A stretch of DNA of 5,846 nt from Acidimicrobiales bacterium (GTDB lineage: Bacteria > Actinomycetota > Acidimicrobiia > Acidimicrobiales > SHLQ01). Shown here piece after piece: positions 1 to 5,609 of the stretch. The translations under genes and the position numbers were made by a program. Under the pieces are notes generated by a model. It was not told where the DNA came from and did not search any database. It saw only the letters and a program-made list of their open reading frames with translations. How positions within the stretch are numbered: position 1 is the first letter of the stretch; every line of letters starts with the position of its first letter. The DNA lies in the NCBI GenBank assembly GCA_013002375.1, contig JABDJW010000399.1, positions 1-5,846 on the forward strand. The letters run 5' to 3'.

Positions 1-2
1 AC

Positions 3-1562
3 ACCTCGATCATCGGCTACATCATCGCCGCGGTCGCCGCCTACTTCTCCTTCCGGTGGGCCATCGCCGCGCTGGCCCGCGTCGGCGAAGCCTTCCTACG
101 CGACCTCCGTAACCGGGTCTTCGCCCGGCTCCTGCGCCAATCGATGCCGTTCTACGACCGCGAGAACGCCGGCGTGCTGGTGTCGCGCATGACCTCCGAC
201 GTCGATTCCCTGCAGATCCTCGTGCAGATGGGCCTGCTCATGTTCGTCAGCGCCACCCTGGTGCTGCTCACCTCGCTGGTGACACTCGCCATTCTCGATC
301 CCATCTTGCTGCTGCTGTGCCTGCTCACCATGCCGTTCGTGGCGGTGGCCAGCGTGAAGTTCCACCGCGAATCGAACCGGGCCTACCTGGCCGTGCGCGA
401 TCGGGTCGGCACCACACTCACCAGCCTGCAGGAAGGCATCAGCGGCGTGCGGGTGGTGCAGGCCTTCGCCCGCGAAGACGTGCAGATCGATCGCTTCGCA
501 GCCACCAACCGCGACCTGTACCTGACCCACATGCGCTCGGTGAAGATCGGCGCCTGGTACCTGCCGGTCGTCGAGATCGCCGGCGCGATCAGCACCGCGC
601 TGGCCGTCGGCCTGGGCGGTTGGATGGTGCGCGACGGCCGGCTCACCCTCGGCACCGTCGCCGCGTTCATCCTCATCCTGCAAACCATGTTCGGCCCGGT
701 GCAGCAGCTCAGCCAGCTGTTCAACATGGTGCAATCAGCGACTGCCGCGCTGCACAAGCTGTACCAACTGCTCGACGAACCGCTGGCCATCGAATCCGCG
801 GCCGACGCGCCCGAGCTCCCGGCCAGCGGGCTGGTCGAACTCGACGGCGTGTCCTTCGAATACGTGCCCGGCGAACCGGTGCTCGACGACGTCACCCTCA
901 CCATCGCCGAGGGCGAACGCATCGCCCTGGTCGGGCCGACCGGCGCCGGCAAGTCGACCGTGGCCAAGCTGGTGGCCCGCTTCTACGATCCGAGTGCAGG
1001 CACGATCCGCATCGGCGGCATGCCGCTGGCCGAAGCCGACGTCGATTCGCTGCGGCGACACATCGTCGTCGTGCCCCAGGAAGGCTTCCTGTTCGCCGGC
1101 ACCATCGCCGAGAACGTCCGCCTGGCCCGGCCCGAAGCGACCGAGACCGAGATCCGGGCCGCCCTCGATCGCATCGGTGTACTCGAGGTGTTCGAACGTC
1201 TGCCGGACGGCCTGGCCACCGAGGTGCAGGAGCGCGGCAGCCGCTTGTCGGCCGGTGAGAAGCAGCTGGTGTCGCTGGCCCGGGCCGCGCTGGTCGACCC
1301 GCAGATCCTGATTCTCGACGAGGCGACCTCGAGCGTCGACCCCGGCACCGAAGCGATCGTCGAAACCGCGATGGAAACCCTGATGCAAGGCCGCACCGTG
1401 ATCGTCATCGCCCACCGGCTGTCGACGTCGGAGCGCTGCGATCGGGTCGGCGTGATCGCCGACGGCCGCCTGGTCGAACTCGACACCCACGACAACCTCG
1501 TGGCGAGCGGCGGCCACTACGCCGAGCTGTTCGAAGCCTGGACCCGCGGCCTCGCCGCCTAG
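3..1562 (+). CDS. ABC exporter half-transporter (TMD + ATPase), 5' end missing
   Basis: This is a fused transmembrane-plus-ATPase subunit of a type IV (MsbA/LmrA-like) ABC exporter, which moves lipid, drug or peptide substrates outward across the cytoplasmic membrane; the substrate cannot be read from sequence. The frame is open from the first bases, so the gene starts outside the window; about 519 residues are visible and some 60-100 N-terminal ones are probably missing. Hydrophobic segments consistent with the later membrane helices lie near 3-60, 225-300, 300-360, 550-625 and 645-700. The ATPase half is complete: Walker A GPTGAGKST (933-959), Q-loop Gln (1077), signature LSAGE (1245-1259, a variant of LSGGQ), Walker B ILILDE with the catalytic Glu (1305-1322), D-loop SSVD, and H-loop His (1413). 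All catalytic residues are present, so this site should be active. Actinobacterial exporters of this type often occur as adjacent pairs, so a partner may lie upstream (inference). It ends with TAG at 1560-1562. Confidence 0.95.
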   Translation, partial: TSIIGYIIAAVAAYFSFRWAIAALARVGEAFLRDLRNRVFARLLRQSMPFYDRENAGVLVSRMTSDVDSLQILVQMGLLMFVSATLVLLTSLVTLAILDPILLLLCLLTMPFVAVASVKFHRESNRAYLAVRDRVGTTLTSLQEGISGVRVVQAFAREDVQIDRFAATNRDLYLTHMRSVKIGAWYLPVVEIAGAISTALAVGLGGWMVRDGRLTLGTVAAFILILQTMFGPVQQLSQLFNMVQSATAALHKLYQLLDEPLAIESAADAPELPASGLVELDGVSFEYVPGEPVLDDVTLTIAEGERIALVGPTGAGKSTVAKLVARFYDPSAGTIRIGGMPLAEADVDSLRRHIVVVPQEGFLFAGTIAENVRLARPEATETEIRAALDRIGVLEVFERLPDGLATEVQERGSRLSAGEKQLVSLARAALVDPQILILDEATSSVDPGTEAIVETAMETLMQGRTVIVIAHRLSTSERCDRVGVIADGRLVELDTHDNLVASGGHYAELFEAWTRGLAA

Positions 1563-1667
1563 CTCTTTCGGGTTCTGGCGAGGATTGTGTTCGCGGCGCG
1601 CCCATCGTCCTCGCCAGATTCCTGGGCCTCGTGGCGCTTGTCACTTCGCCGGCGGAATGCCGGGCCG
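1563..1667. other. Intergenic region between ABC exporter and DUF385 gene
   Basis: This is the longest non-coding stretch in the window (105 bases). It contains the 11-bp inverted repeat described separately and an 8-bp GGCGCGCC palindrome (1595-1602) inside its loop. A TTGTCA hexamer (1638-1643) resembles a -35 element but has no -10 partner at normal spacing. The DUF385 reading frame stays open leftwards to a GTG at 1587, but that start lies in the loop of the inverted repeat and the intervening residues do not resemble the family. Confidence 0.6.
1574..1618 (+). terminator. Inverted repeat, possible transcription terminator after the ABC gene
   Basis: TCTGGCGAGGA (1574-1584) is perfectly complementary to TCCTCGCCAGA (1608-1618), giving an 11-bp stem with a 23-base loop that starts 11 bases after the exporter stop codon. 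Position and perfect pairing fit a terminator or 3'-end stabilising hairpin. There is no T-run after the right arm (ATTCCTGGG follows), so it is not a classic intrinsic terminator. High-GC actinobacteria often use such U-poor hairpins. A dyad bound by a regulator of the next gene is an alternative. Confidence 0.45.
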
Positions 1668-2045
1668 ATGAGTACCGTTGAACTCACTATGCGTACTCCG
1701 TTGGATCATCTTGTCGAAGACGCCACCCGCCTCGGTTTTCGGGCGTTGAACAGCGTCGTCGTGCCCCTGGTGAAGTCCGGTGTGGCGTCCCCACCGCCGC
1801 TCGGTGTCGGGCTCGTCGTGCTCGAGACCACCGGCCGCAAAACCGGCGAACCCCGCCAGGTTCCGCTGCTGGCCACCCGGCTCGGCAAACACGTGAATGT
1901 CAGCACCGTGCGGGCCAAATCGCAGTGGGTGCGCAATCTGCAGGCCGATCCTGAAGCCAACCTCTGGGTCCACGGCCGCAAGCGGCCGGCAACCGCCTCG
2001 ATCGAACCCGGCAACCTCAACGTCGCCAACCTCGTCCTGAACTAA
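1668..2045 (+). CDS. DUF385/Ddn-like deazaflavin (F420)-type oxidoreductase family protein, short
   Basis: Predicted 125-residue soluble protein. The central block, residues ~51-109, has the pattern of the F420-dependent nitroreductase/DUF385 (Ddn) family: LETTGRKTGEPRQVPLL, then a strand-rich stretch, then SQWVRNLQADPEANLWVHGRK, matching the usual W-hxNLxAxPxhxVxxxGR. Family members are split-barrel proteins that bind F420 (some FMN or heme) and reduce quinones, nitro compounds or other electrophiles. The substrate here is unknown. ATG 1668 was chosen; ATG 1689 (118 aa) is a real alternative, with TACCGT (1673-1678) just ahead of it as a possible -10 for a near-leaderless mRNA. Neither start has a good Shine-Dalgarno. 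Typical family members are about 130-160 residues and continue after the GR motif with a helix and a YPxY-like end; this one stops ~20 residues after it, so the C-terminus is short. Its TAA overlaps the stop of the converging S4 gene. Confidence 0.75.
   Translation: MSTVELTMRTPLDHLVEDATRLGFRALNSVVVPLVKSGVASPPPLGVGLVVLETTGRKTGEPRQVPLLATRLGKHVNVSTVRAKSQWVRNLQADPEANLWVHGRKRPATASIEPGNLNVANLVLN
2042..2045. other. Shared stop codons of a convergent gene pair (CTAA)
   Basis: The plus-strand DUF385 gene ends with TAA at 2043-2045. The minus-strand S4 gene ends with TAG read from 2044 to 2042. The two coding regions overlap by four bases within CTAA, leaving no intergenic space for separate terminators. 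Each transcript must therefore run antisense into the other gene or terminate inside it. Confidence 0.9.
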
Positions 2046-2455
2046 CCCGAGTCGGTCCGGTGGTCGCGGAGGCGGTCGATTTGGCGGCGGTCCCGCTTGG
2101 TGGGGCGGCCTGACCCGGCTTCTCGGGTGGCCTGCGGTAGGTACTCCTTGCCGAATGCGTCCAGCTGCGGTTCGGGCGGTGGGCTGTGATCGACGTAGGC
2201 CTCGACCGCCACCTTGGCGCCGACCCGTTTTTCCAGCAGATCAACCACCTCGACCACGGTCACGACACCGCGCCCCCGGCGGATCGTGACGTGATCCCCA
2301 ACATCCACCCGCCGGGCCGCCTTGGCGATCTCGGCGTCGTCAGCCGACGAGCCGATCGAGACTTTGCCCTGCTCACAGGCCTTGTTCGCTGCCGTCCGAG
2401 TCTTGAACAACCGCACCGACCACAACCACTTGTCGACCCGCACCCCACCCGCCAT
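2042..2455 (-). CDS. Hsp15-type S4-domain RNA-binding protein
   Basis: Predicted 137-residue basic protein, close to the ~133 residues of E. coli Hsp15 (HslR). Residues ~5-60 form an S4 RNA-binding domain opening with VRVDKWLWSVRLFKTRT, the hallmark start of this family, followed by AANKACEQGKV and a DVGDHVTIRRG strand. The C-terminus is basic, with GRPTKRDRRQIDRLR (residues 116-130) matching the conserved Hsp15 tail. Hsp15 binds stalled 50S subunits still carrying peptidyl-tRNA and helps recycle them; that role is inferred by homology. ATG 2455 fits the conserved N-terminus. A GGGAGG element (plus bases 2466-2471) sits 10 bases upstream, rather far, so GTG 2443 is a minor alternative. The open frame continues upstream into the GNAT gene, but those residues are unrelated to the family. 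It lies 40 bases after the GNAT gene on the same strand, so co-transcription is likely. Confidence 0.9.
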   Translation of the reverse strand: MAGGVRVDKWLWSVRLFKTRTAANKACEQGKVSIGSSADDAEIAKAARRVDVGDHVTIRRGRGVVTVVEVVDLLEKRVGAKVAVEAYVDHSPPPEPQLDAFGKEYLPQATREAGSGRPTKRDRRQIDRLRDHRTDSG

Positions 2456-2465
2456 CAGCCCTGAA

Positions 2466-2471
2466 CCTCCC
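2466..2471 (-). promoter_or_regulatory. Shine-Dalgarno for the S4 protein gene
   Basis: Read on the minus strand this is GGGAGG, a strong anti-16S match, ending 10 bases before ATG 2455. It is the only good ribosome site near the conserved N-terminus and supports that start over the longer open frame. The gap is longer than the usual 5-9 bases. Confidence 0.55.
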
Positions 2472-2495
2472 ACACCAGGTTGCACCGGTTCGGGG

Positions 2496-3053
2496 TCACT
2501 GGTTCGCCGGCCATGACTCGGCGGGGAGACGGTAGAGCACGTGGCGGGCCAACGGGTCGCCGGGCGCGAGAGCCGGATGGTCGAAATCGCCACCCTCGAC
2601 GTACGCCATGCCCAGCCGCTCCATCACCGCCCGCGATCGACGATTGTCCACCACGGTCATCGACACGATCTCGTCGACGCTCAACCGGTCGAATGCGTAG
2701 TCCACCCAGGCGCGGGCTGCTTCGGTCGCATAGCCCTTGCCCCACTGCGGCCGGGCCAGGCGCCACCCGATCTCGACCGCCGGTGCGAAGGGCAGCTCGG
2801 ATCGCACGTCGACGATCCCGGTCATACCGATGCACTCCCCCTCCGCCTCCACGGCCAGAAAGCCGTAACCCGCCTCCTCGGCTCGGCCGGCGAACAGATC
2901 CATCCACTCCTGCGACTCGGTACGCGACATCACACCCGGGAAGTACTCCATGACCTCCGGATCGGCGTTGATCGCTGCCCAGGCATCGAGGTCGCCGGGC
3001 TGCCACTGGCGCAGCACCAGCCGGTCGGTCACTATCCGCGCGATATCGATCAT
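2496..3053 (-). CDS. GNAT-family N-acetyltransferase (RimJ/RimL type)
   Basis: Predicted 185-residue cytoplasmic acetyltransferase of the Acetyltransf_3 (RimJ/RimL-like) branch, which transfers acetyl from acetyl-CoA to an amine; the acceptor (protein N-terminus, antibiotic or small molecule) is not identifiable. The N-terminus TDRLVLRQWQPGDLDAW is the typical start of this branch, followed by NADPEVMEYFPG. Residues ~95-112 give the acetyl-CoA-binding motif A, EIGWRLARPQWGKGYATEA, containing the Q-x-x-G-x-G/A loop. VDNRRSRAVMERLGM (residues ~135-149) is the conserved N-x-x-S-x-x-hhx-x-x-G-h end of the fold. ATG 3053 was chosen because AGGAA lies three bases upstream and it sits just before the conserved region. 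GTG 3065 (189 aa) is possible if the mRNA is leaderless from the proposed TAGGAC -10. It diverges from the FAH-family gene across only 83 bases and is followed by the S4 gene. Confidence 0.93.
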   Translation of the reverse strand: MIDIARIVTDRLVLRQWQPGDLDAWAAINADPEVMEYFPGVMSRTESQEWMDLFAGRAEEAGYGFLAVEAEGECIGMTGIVDVRSELPFAPAVEIGWRLARPQWGKGYATEAARAWVDYAFDRLSVDEIVSMTVVDNRRSRAVMERLGMAYVEGGDFDHPALAPGDPLARHVLYRLPAESWPANQ

Positions 3054-3136
3054 GCTTTCCTGCACTCCATGTCCTAGGATGCCCGTGAATCGCCCAATCG
3101 GCTACTGAGTGGCCAAGGCTTGTGAGTGGAGGCGCG
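3054..3136. promoter_or_regulatory. Divergent promoter region between GNAT and FAH-family genes
   Basis: This is the only place in the window where two genes start back to back, so both promoters should lie here. A palindrome TCCTAGGA (3072-3079) places a TAGGAT hexamer on the plus strand (3075-3080) and a TAGGAC hexamer on the minus strand (3076-3071). Both fit the actinobacterial TAnnnT-like -10 loosely. No convincing -35 is seen on either strand. AATCG occurs twice as a direct repeat (3089-3093, 3096-3100). The -10 assignments are inference. Confidence 0.45.
3128..3132 (+). promoter_or_regulatory. Shine-Dalgarno deciding the FAH-family start
   Basis: GGAGG ends four bases before GTG 3137. 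The alternative in-frame GTG at 3122 has only AAGG or a weaker match three bases ahead. The frame is closed by TGA at 3086-3088 with no other start codon in between, so the choice is between these two GTG codons. Confidence 0.55.
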
Positions 3137-3994
3137 GTGGGGTTCAGGCTGGGAAACATCGACGGACGCGCCGCGTTCGTGCTCGATGGCCACTACTTCG
3201 ACATCGCCAAGCTCAGCGGCGGCCACCTCGGGCCCGACCCGATGGAGGTCCTGCTATCGCCTGTCGCCGTCGCCCGGCTGTCCGATCTGCTGCCCAACGC
3301 CAGCCCGACAGGAGCTCTCGGCGACGTCACGCTGGGTCCCCCGGTGCCCCGTCCCCAAAAGGCATTCGGCATCGGCCTCAACTACAAGACCCACGCGATC
3401 GAGGCGGGCATGGATCTTCCGGCCGAACCCCTGGTCTTCGCCAAGTTCCCGTCGTGCCTGGCCGGCCCCACCGCCACCGTCGAGATCCGCAGCGACTTCT
3501 GCGATTACGAAGGCGAGCTCGTGGTCGTGATCGGTGAAGGCGGCAAGGACATCGCAGTGGCCGATGCCTGGAATCACGTCTTCGGCCTCACCGTCGGCCA
3601 GGACATCTCGGATCGCCAAGCCCAGTTCGCCACCAAGCCGCCCCAGTTCGGGCTCGGCAAGTCGTTCGACACCTTCGGCCCGATCGGCCCCTTCCTGGTG
3701 TCGGTCGACTCCGTCCCCGACCGCGACGCGCTCGAGCTCACCACGCTGGTCAACGGCGAGGAACGCCAGCGGGACACCACCGCCAACCTGATCTTCGACA
3801 TCCCCACCCTGGTGTCGTATCTGTCGCACATCACCACGTTGACCACCGGCGATCTGATCTTCACCGGCACGCCCGAAGGCATCGGGTTCGCACAGAACAA
3901 ACTGCTCGCCGATGGCGACATCATCACCACCACCATCGAAGGGGTGGGCAAGATCGTGAACCCGGTCAAGCGGGTCAGCGACTACCGCGACTAG
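3137..3994 (+). CDS. Fumarylacetoacetate hydrolase (FAH) family protein
   Basis: Predicted 285-residue cytoplasmic enzyme of the FAH superfamily, whose members cleave, decarboxylate or isomerise beta-diketo or 2-oxo acids using a divalent metal (Mg2+/Mn2+), often in aromatic catabolism. The N-terminal cap (residues ~1-65) starts FRLGNIDGRAAFV. The catalytic domain begins with IGLNYKTHAIEAG (residues ~79-91), where H86 is the conserved active-site His. The metal ligands are visible as DYEGEL (E125, E127) and GQDISDR (D156). GKSFDTFGPIGP carries the conserved Lys (K175), and FTGTPEGIG the conserved glycine-rich turn. No residue needed for metal binding is missing. Length matches bacterial single-domain members (~280). 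The reaction cannot be narrowed: no catabolic partner genes lie nearby. GTG 3137 is chosen for its GGAGG; GTG 3122 would give 290 residues. It diverges from the GNAT gene, and its TAG overlaps the stop of the converging lipoprotein gene. Confidence 0.95.
   Translation: MGFRLGNIDGRAAFVLDGHYFDIAKLSGGHLGPDPMEVLLSPVAVARLSDLLPNASPTGALGDVTLGPPVPRPQKAFGIGLNYKTHAIEAGMDLPAEPLVFAKFPSCLAGPTATVEIRSDFCDYEGELVVVIGEGGKDIAVADAWNHVFGLTVGQDISDRQAQFATKPPQFGLGKSFDTFGPIGPFLVSVDSVPDRDALELTTLVNGEERQRDTTANLIFDIPTLVSYLSHITTLTTGDLIFTGTPEGIGFAQNKLLADGDIITTTIEGVGKIVNPVKRVSDYRD
3991..3994. other. Shared stop codons of a convergent gene pair (CTAG)
   Basis: The palindrome CTAG contains both stops: TAG at 3992-3994 for the FAH-family gene and TAG read 3993-3991 for the solute-binding lipoprotein gene. 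The coding regions overlap by four bases. No hairpin or T-run is evident immediately around it, so termination must use another mechanism or lie inside the genes. Confidence 0.9.
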
Positions 3995-5538
3995 TCGAGC
4001 CAGACCGACGCGGCGTCGAACGTGCCGTTCGCCCGTTGCGTGTAGTCATGCACCCGCACGTTCACCGCAACGACTCGGTCGAGGGCCAGCAACGGCACCA
4101 CGGCATATTCGTCGAGCACGGCCGTTTCAGCATCGGCGTAGGCCGTCATTGCATCGGTTGGTCGGGTCGCCTCGCGGGCGTCATCCAACGCGGCATCGAC
4201 CACGTCGGAGTTCACCGCAGTAACGTTGTCGGTGCCGTCGCTGGCAAAGGCATCACCGAGCCAGCTCTCGGACGAGGAATAGCGGCCGATCCATCCGTAG
4301 CGAAACAGCATGTGCTCGCCGGCCAGGATGCGTTCCCCGAGCTCGTCGAGCGTGCCGGGCCGTAGTTCGGTTTCGAGCCCGATCGCGTCGAGGTCAGCGG
4401 CAATGGCACGGGCCAGATCGAGCTCGACCCGATCGTCGACCAAGTAGTCGATCCCGATGGTGGGAAGGTCGCCCGAGGCTTCGACCTCGGCGAGGAAACC
4501 GGTCGCATCCGCCGCGGCCAATCCACAGCGGAAGTCGCAGGCGTCGGTGCGGGCGCCGGGCACGCCGGGCGGGACGATTCCCCACAGGACCGAACCCACG
4601 TCGGCGAACTGTTCGGCGACGATCGATTCGCTGTCGATCGCCAGCACGATGGCCTGCCGTAGTGCGATGTTGCGCAGGTCGGGGTGGGCCACGTTCAGCC
4701 CGTAGAACACGGTGGCGTCGAGCGGGGTGCGATGGACGCGACCGAGCTCGCCGGTGAGCTCTTCGCTTCGACCGGCAGGCACAACCGCCCAGTCGACTTC
4801 GCCGGCGAGATAGGCCTCGAAGGCTTCGTCTTCGTCGGCGTAGCGCAGCACGTCGATGCCATCGATGTTGCCGGAGAATCGATCGGTGCGACGCAGCGAG
4901 ACGACCTCATCGGTCTCGTCGGCGACCTCGAACGGACCGCTGGAGATCTCGCCATTCGATCCGTCCGGCAGGATGCCGAAGGCCGGCGCGGCCAGCAGCG
5001 ATGGCAGACCGGCGAACGGCCGGGTCAAGTCGATCGTCACCTCGCCGTCGCCGGCGGTGATCGAGTCGATCACGGCCAGCGGCGCGCCGACCGGCCGGTT
5101 CGGGAGCGCGATCAAGCGTTCGAGCGAATACTGCACGTCGGTGGCCTCGACCGGTTCGCCATCGGCGAATTCGGCGTCGGCCAGAACAAAGGTCCAGCTG
5201 GTGTTGTCGGTCGTGGTCCACTCGTCGGCCAGCGCGGCGATCGGTTCGTTGGCGTCGTCCAACGCGGTCAGACCGTCGAACAAGAGATCGAGCAGAGCCA
5301 GACTGGTCGGCGAATCCACGTTGGCGCGAGCCGGATCGAACGAGGTCAGCGGTCCAGCGCCGAGCACCAGCGAGCCACCGGCTCGACCGGCGGGCGGCAG
5401 CGTCGGATCGGCAAAGGCCAGCGTCTCGGGCGGGCCCTCGCTCGTGGCCGGGGCAGCCGGCTCGGTGGTACCGCCCGAACAGGCGGCGGCCGGCAGGCTG
5501 AACGCCAGGACCACGACGGCAAAACGACGAAAAGTCAC
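3991..5538 (-). CDS. ABC transporter solute-binding lipoprotein, family 5 (peptide/nickel type)
   Basis: Predicted 515-residue extracytoplasmic binding protein (SBP_bac_5), the capture component of an ABC importer for oligopeptides, nickel or similar ligands. Residues 1-20 form a lipoprotein signal: basic MTFRR, a hydrophobic stretch, then LPAAAC, with C20 as the predicted lipidated residue, followed by a Ser/Thr/Pro/Ala/Glu-rich linker to about residue 55. The fold starts at LTSFDPARANVDSPTS (~64-79). The family signature is at ~102-141: ALADEWTTTD, then WTFVLADAEFADGEP and VEATDVQYSLERL. GTG 5538 is the only possible upstream start because TAG lies two codons earlier; AGAGG abuts it, so its ribosome site is poor. 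By my hand count the protein has 53 Asp, 35 Glu, 29 Arg and no Lys. C334 and C338 could form a disulfide. No permease or ATPase gene is adjacent, so it is an orphan here. secG is 71 bases upstream on the same strand and may share its transcript. Confidence 0.94.
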   Translation of the reverse strand: MTFRRFAVVVLAFSLPAAACSGGTTEPAAPATSEGPPETLAFADPTLPPAGRAGGSLVLGAGPLTSFDPARANVDSPTSLALLDLLFDGLTALDDANEPIAALADEWTTTDNTSWTFVLADAEFADGEPVEATDVQYSLERLIALPNRPVGAPLAVIDSITAGDGEVTIDLTRPFAGLPSLLAAPAFGILPDGSNGEISSGPFEVADETDEVVSLRRTDRFSGNIDGIDVLRYADEDEAFEAYLAGEVDWAVVPAGRSEELTGELGRVHRTPLDATVFYGLNVAHPDLRNIALRQAIVLAIDSESIVAEQFADVGSVLWGIVPPGVPGARTDACDFRCGLAAADATGFLAEVEASGDLPTIGIDYLVDDRVELDLARAIAADLDAIGLETELRPGTLDELGERILAGEHMLFRYGWIGRYSSSESWLGDAFASDGTDNVTAVNSDVVDAALDDAREATRPTDAMTAYADAETAVLDEYAVVPLLALDRVVAVNVRVHDYTQRANGTFDAASVWLD

Positions 5539-5609
5539 CCTCTACCATCGGCATCTGGCCGGCCGGGTTGAGAAAGGGCTGGTTTGGGAAGGCTGGACTG
5601 GCCCCGGAA
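5539..5609. other. Gap between secG and the lipoprotein gene
   Basis: These 71 bases separate the secG stop from the GTG start of the lipoprotein gene on the minus strand. A GGCCGGCC palindrome lies here, but I see no hairpin with a T-run and no clear -10/-35 pair. Read-through from secG is therefore the simplest way to express the downstream gene, though a weak promoter cannot be excluded. Confidence 0.5.

Noticed and set aside
317..1258. 313-codon open frame in another frame inside the ABC exporter
   Set aside because: The product is dominated by Arg, Ala, Gly and Pro, typical of an out-of-frame reading of GC-rich DNA. The exporter frame holds all the ATPase motifs.
1587..1667. Upstream extension of the DUF385 gene to GTG 1587
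   Set aside because: The start would lie in the loop of the inverted repeat, the added residues are not family-like, and there is no ribosome site.
1638..1678. TTGTCA plus TACCGT as a promoter for the DUF385 gene
   Set aside because: The gap between the hexamers is about 29 bases, far beyond the usual 16-19. TACCGT alone remains only a weak -10 candidate.
2464..2481. AACCT/AGGTT hairpin that could hide the S4 gene's Shine-Dalgarno
   Set aside because: Only a 5-bp stem with an 8-base loop; such pairs are common by chance and nothing else supports regulation.
2455..3159. Minus-strand open frame (~234 aa) overlapping the GNAT gene
   Set aside because: Arg/Gly-rich shadow of the GNAT gene. The GNAT frame carries the acetyl-CoA motif and a good ribosome site.
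4684..5571. Long plus-strand open frame (~295 aa) opposite the lipoprotein gene
   Set aside because: Its translation is a low-complexity Gly/Arg/Val/Gln mix with no family resemblance, and it lies wholly on the complement of a gene with clear family signatures. High-GC coding DNA routinely leaves such antisense frames open.
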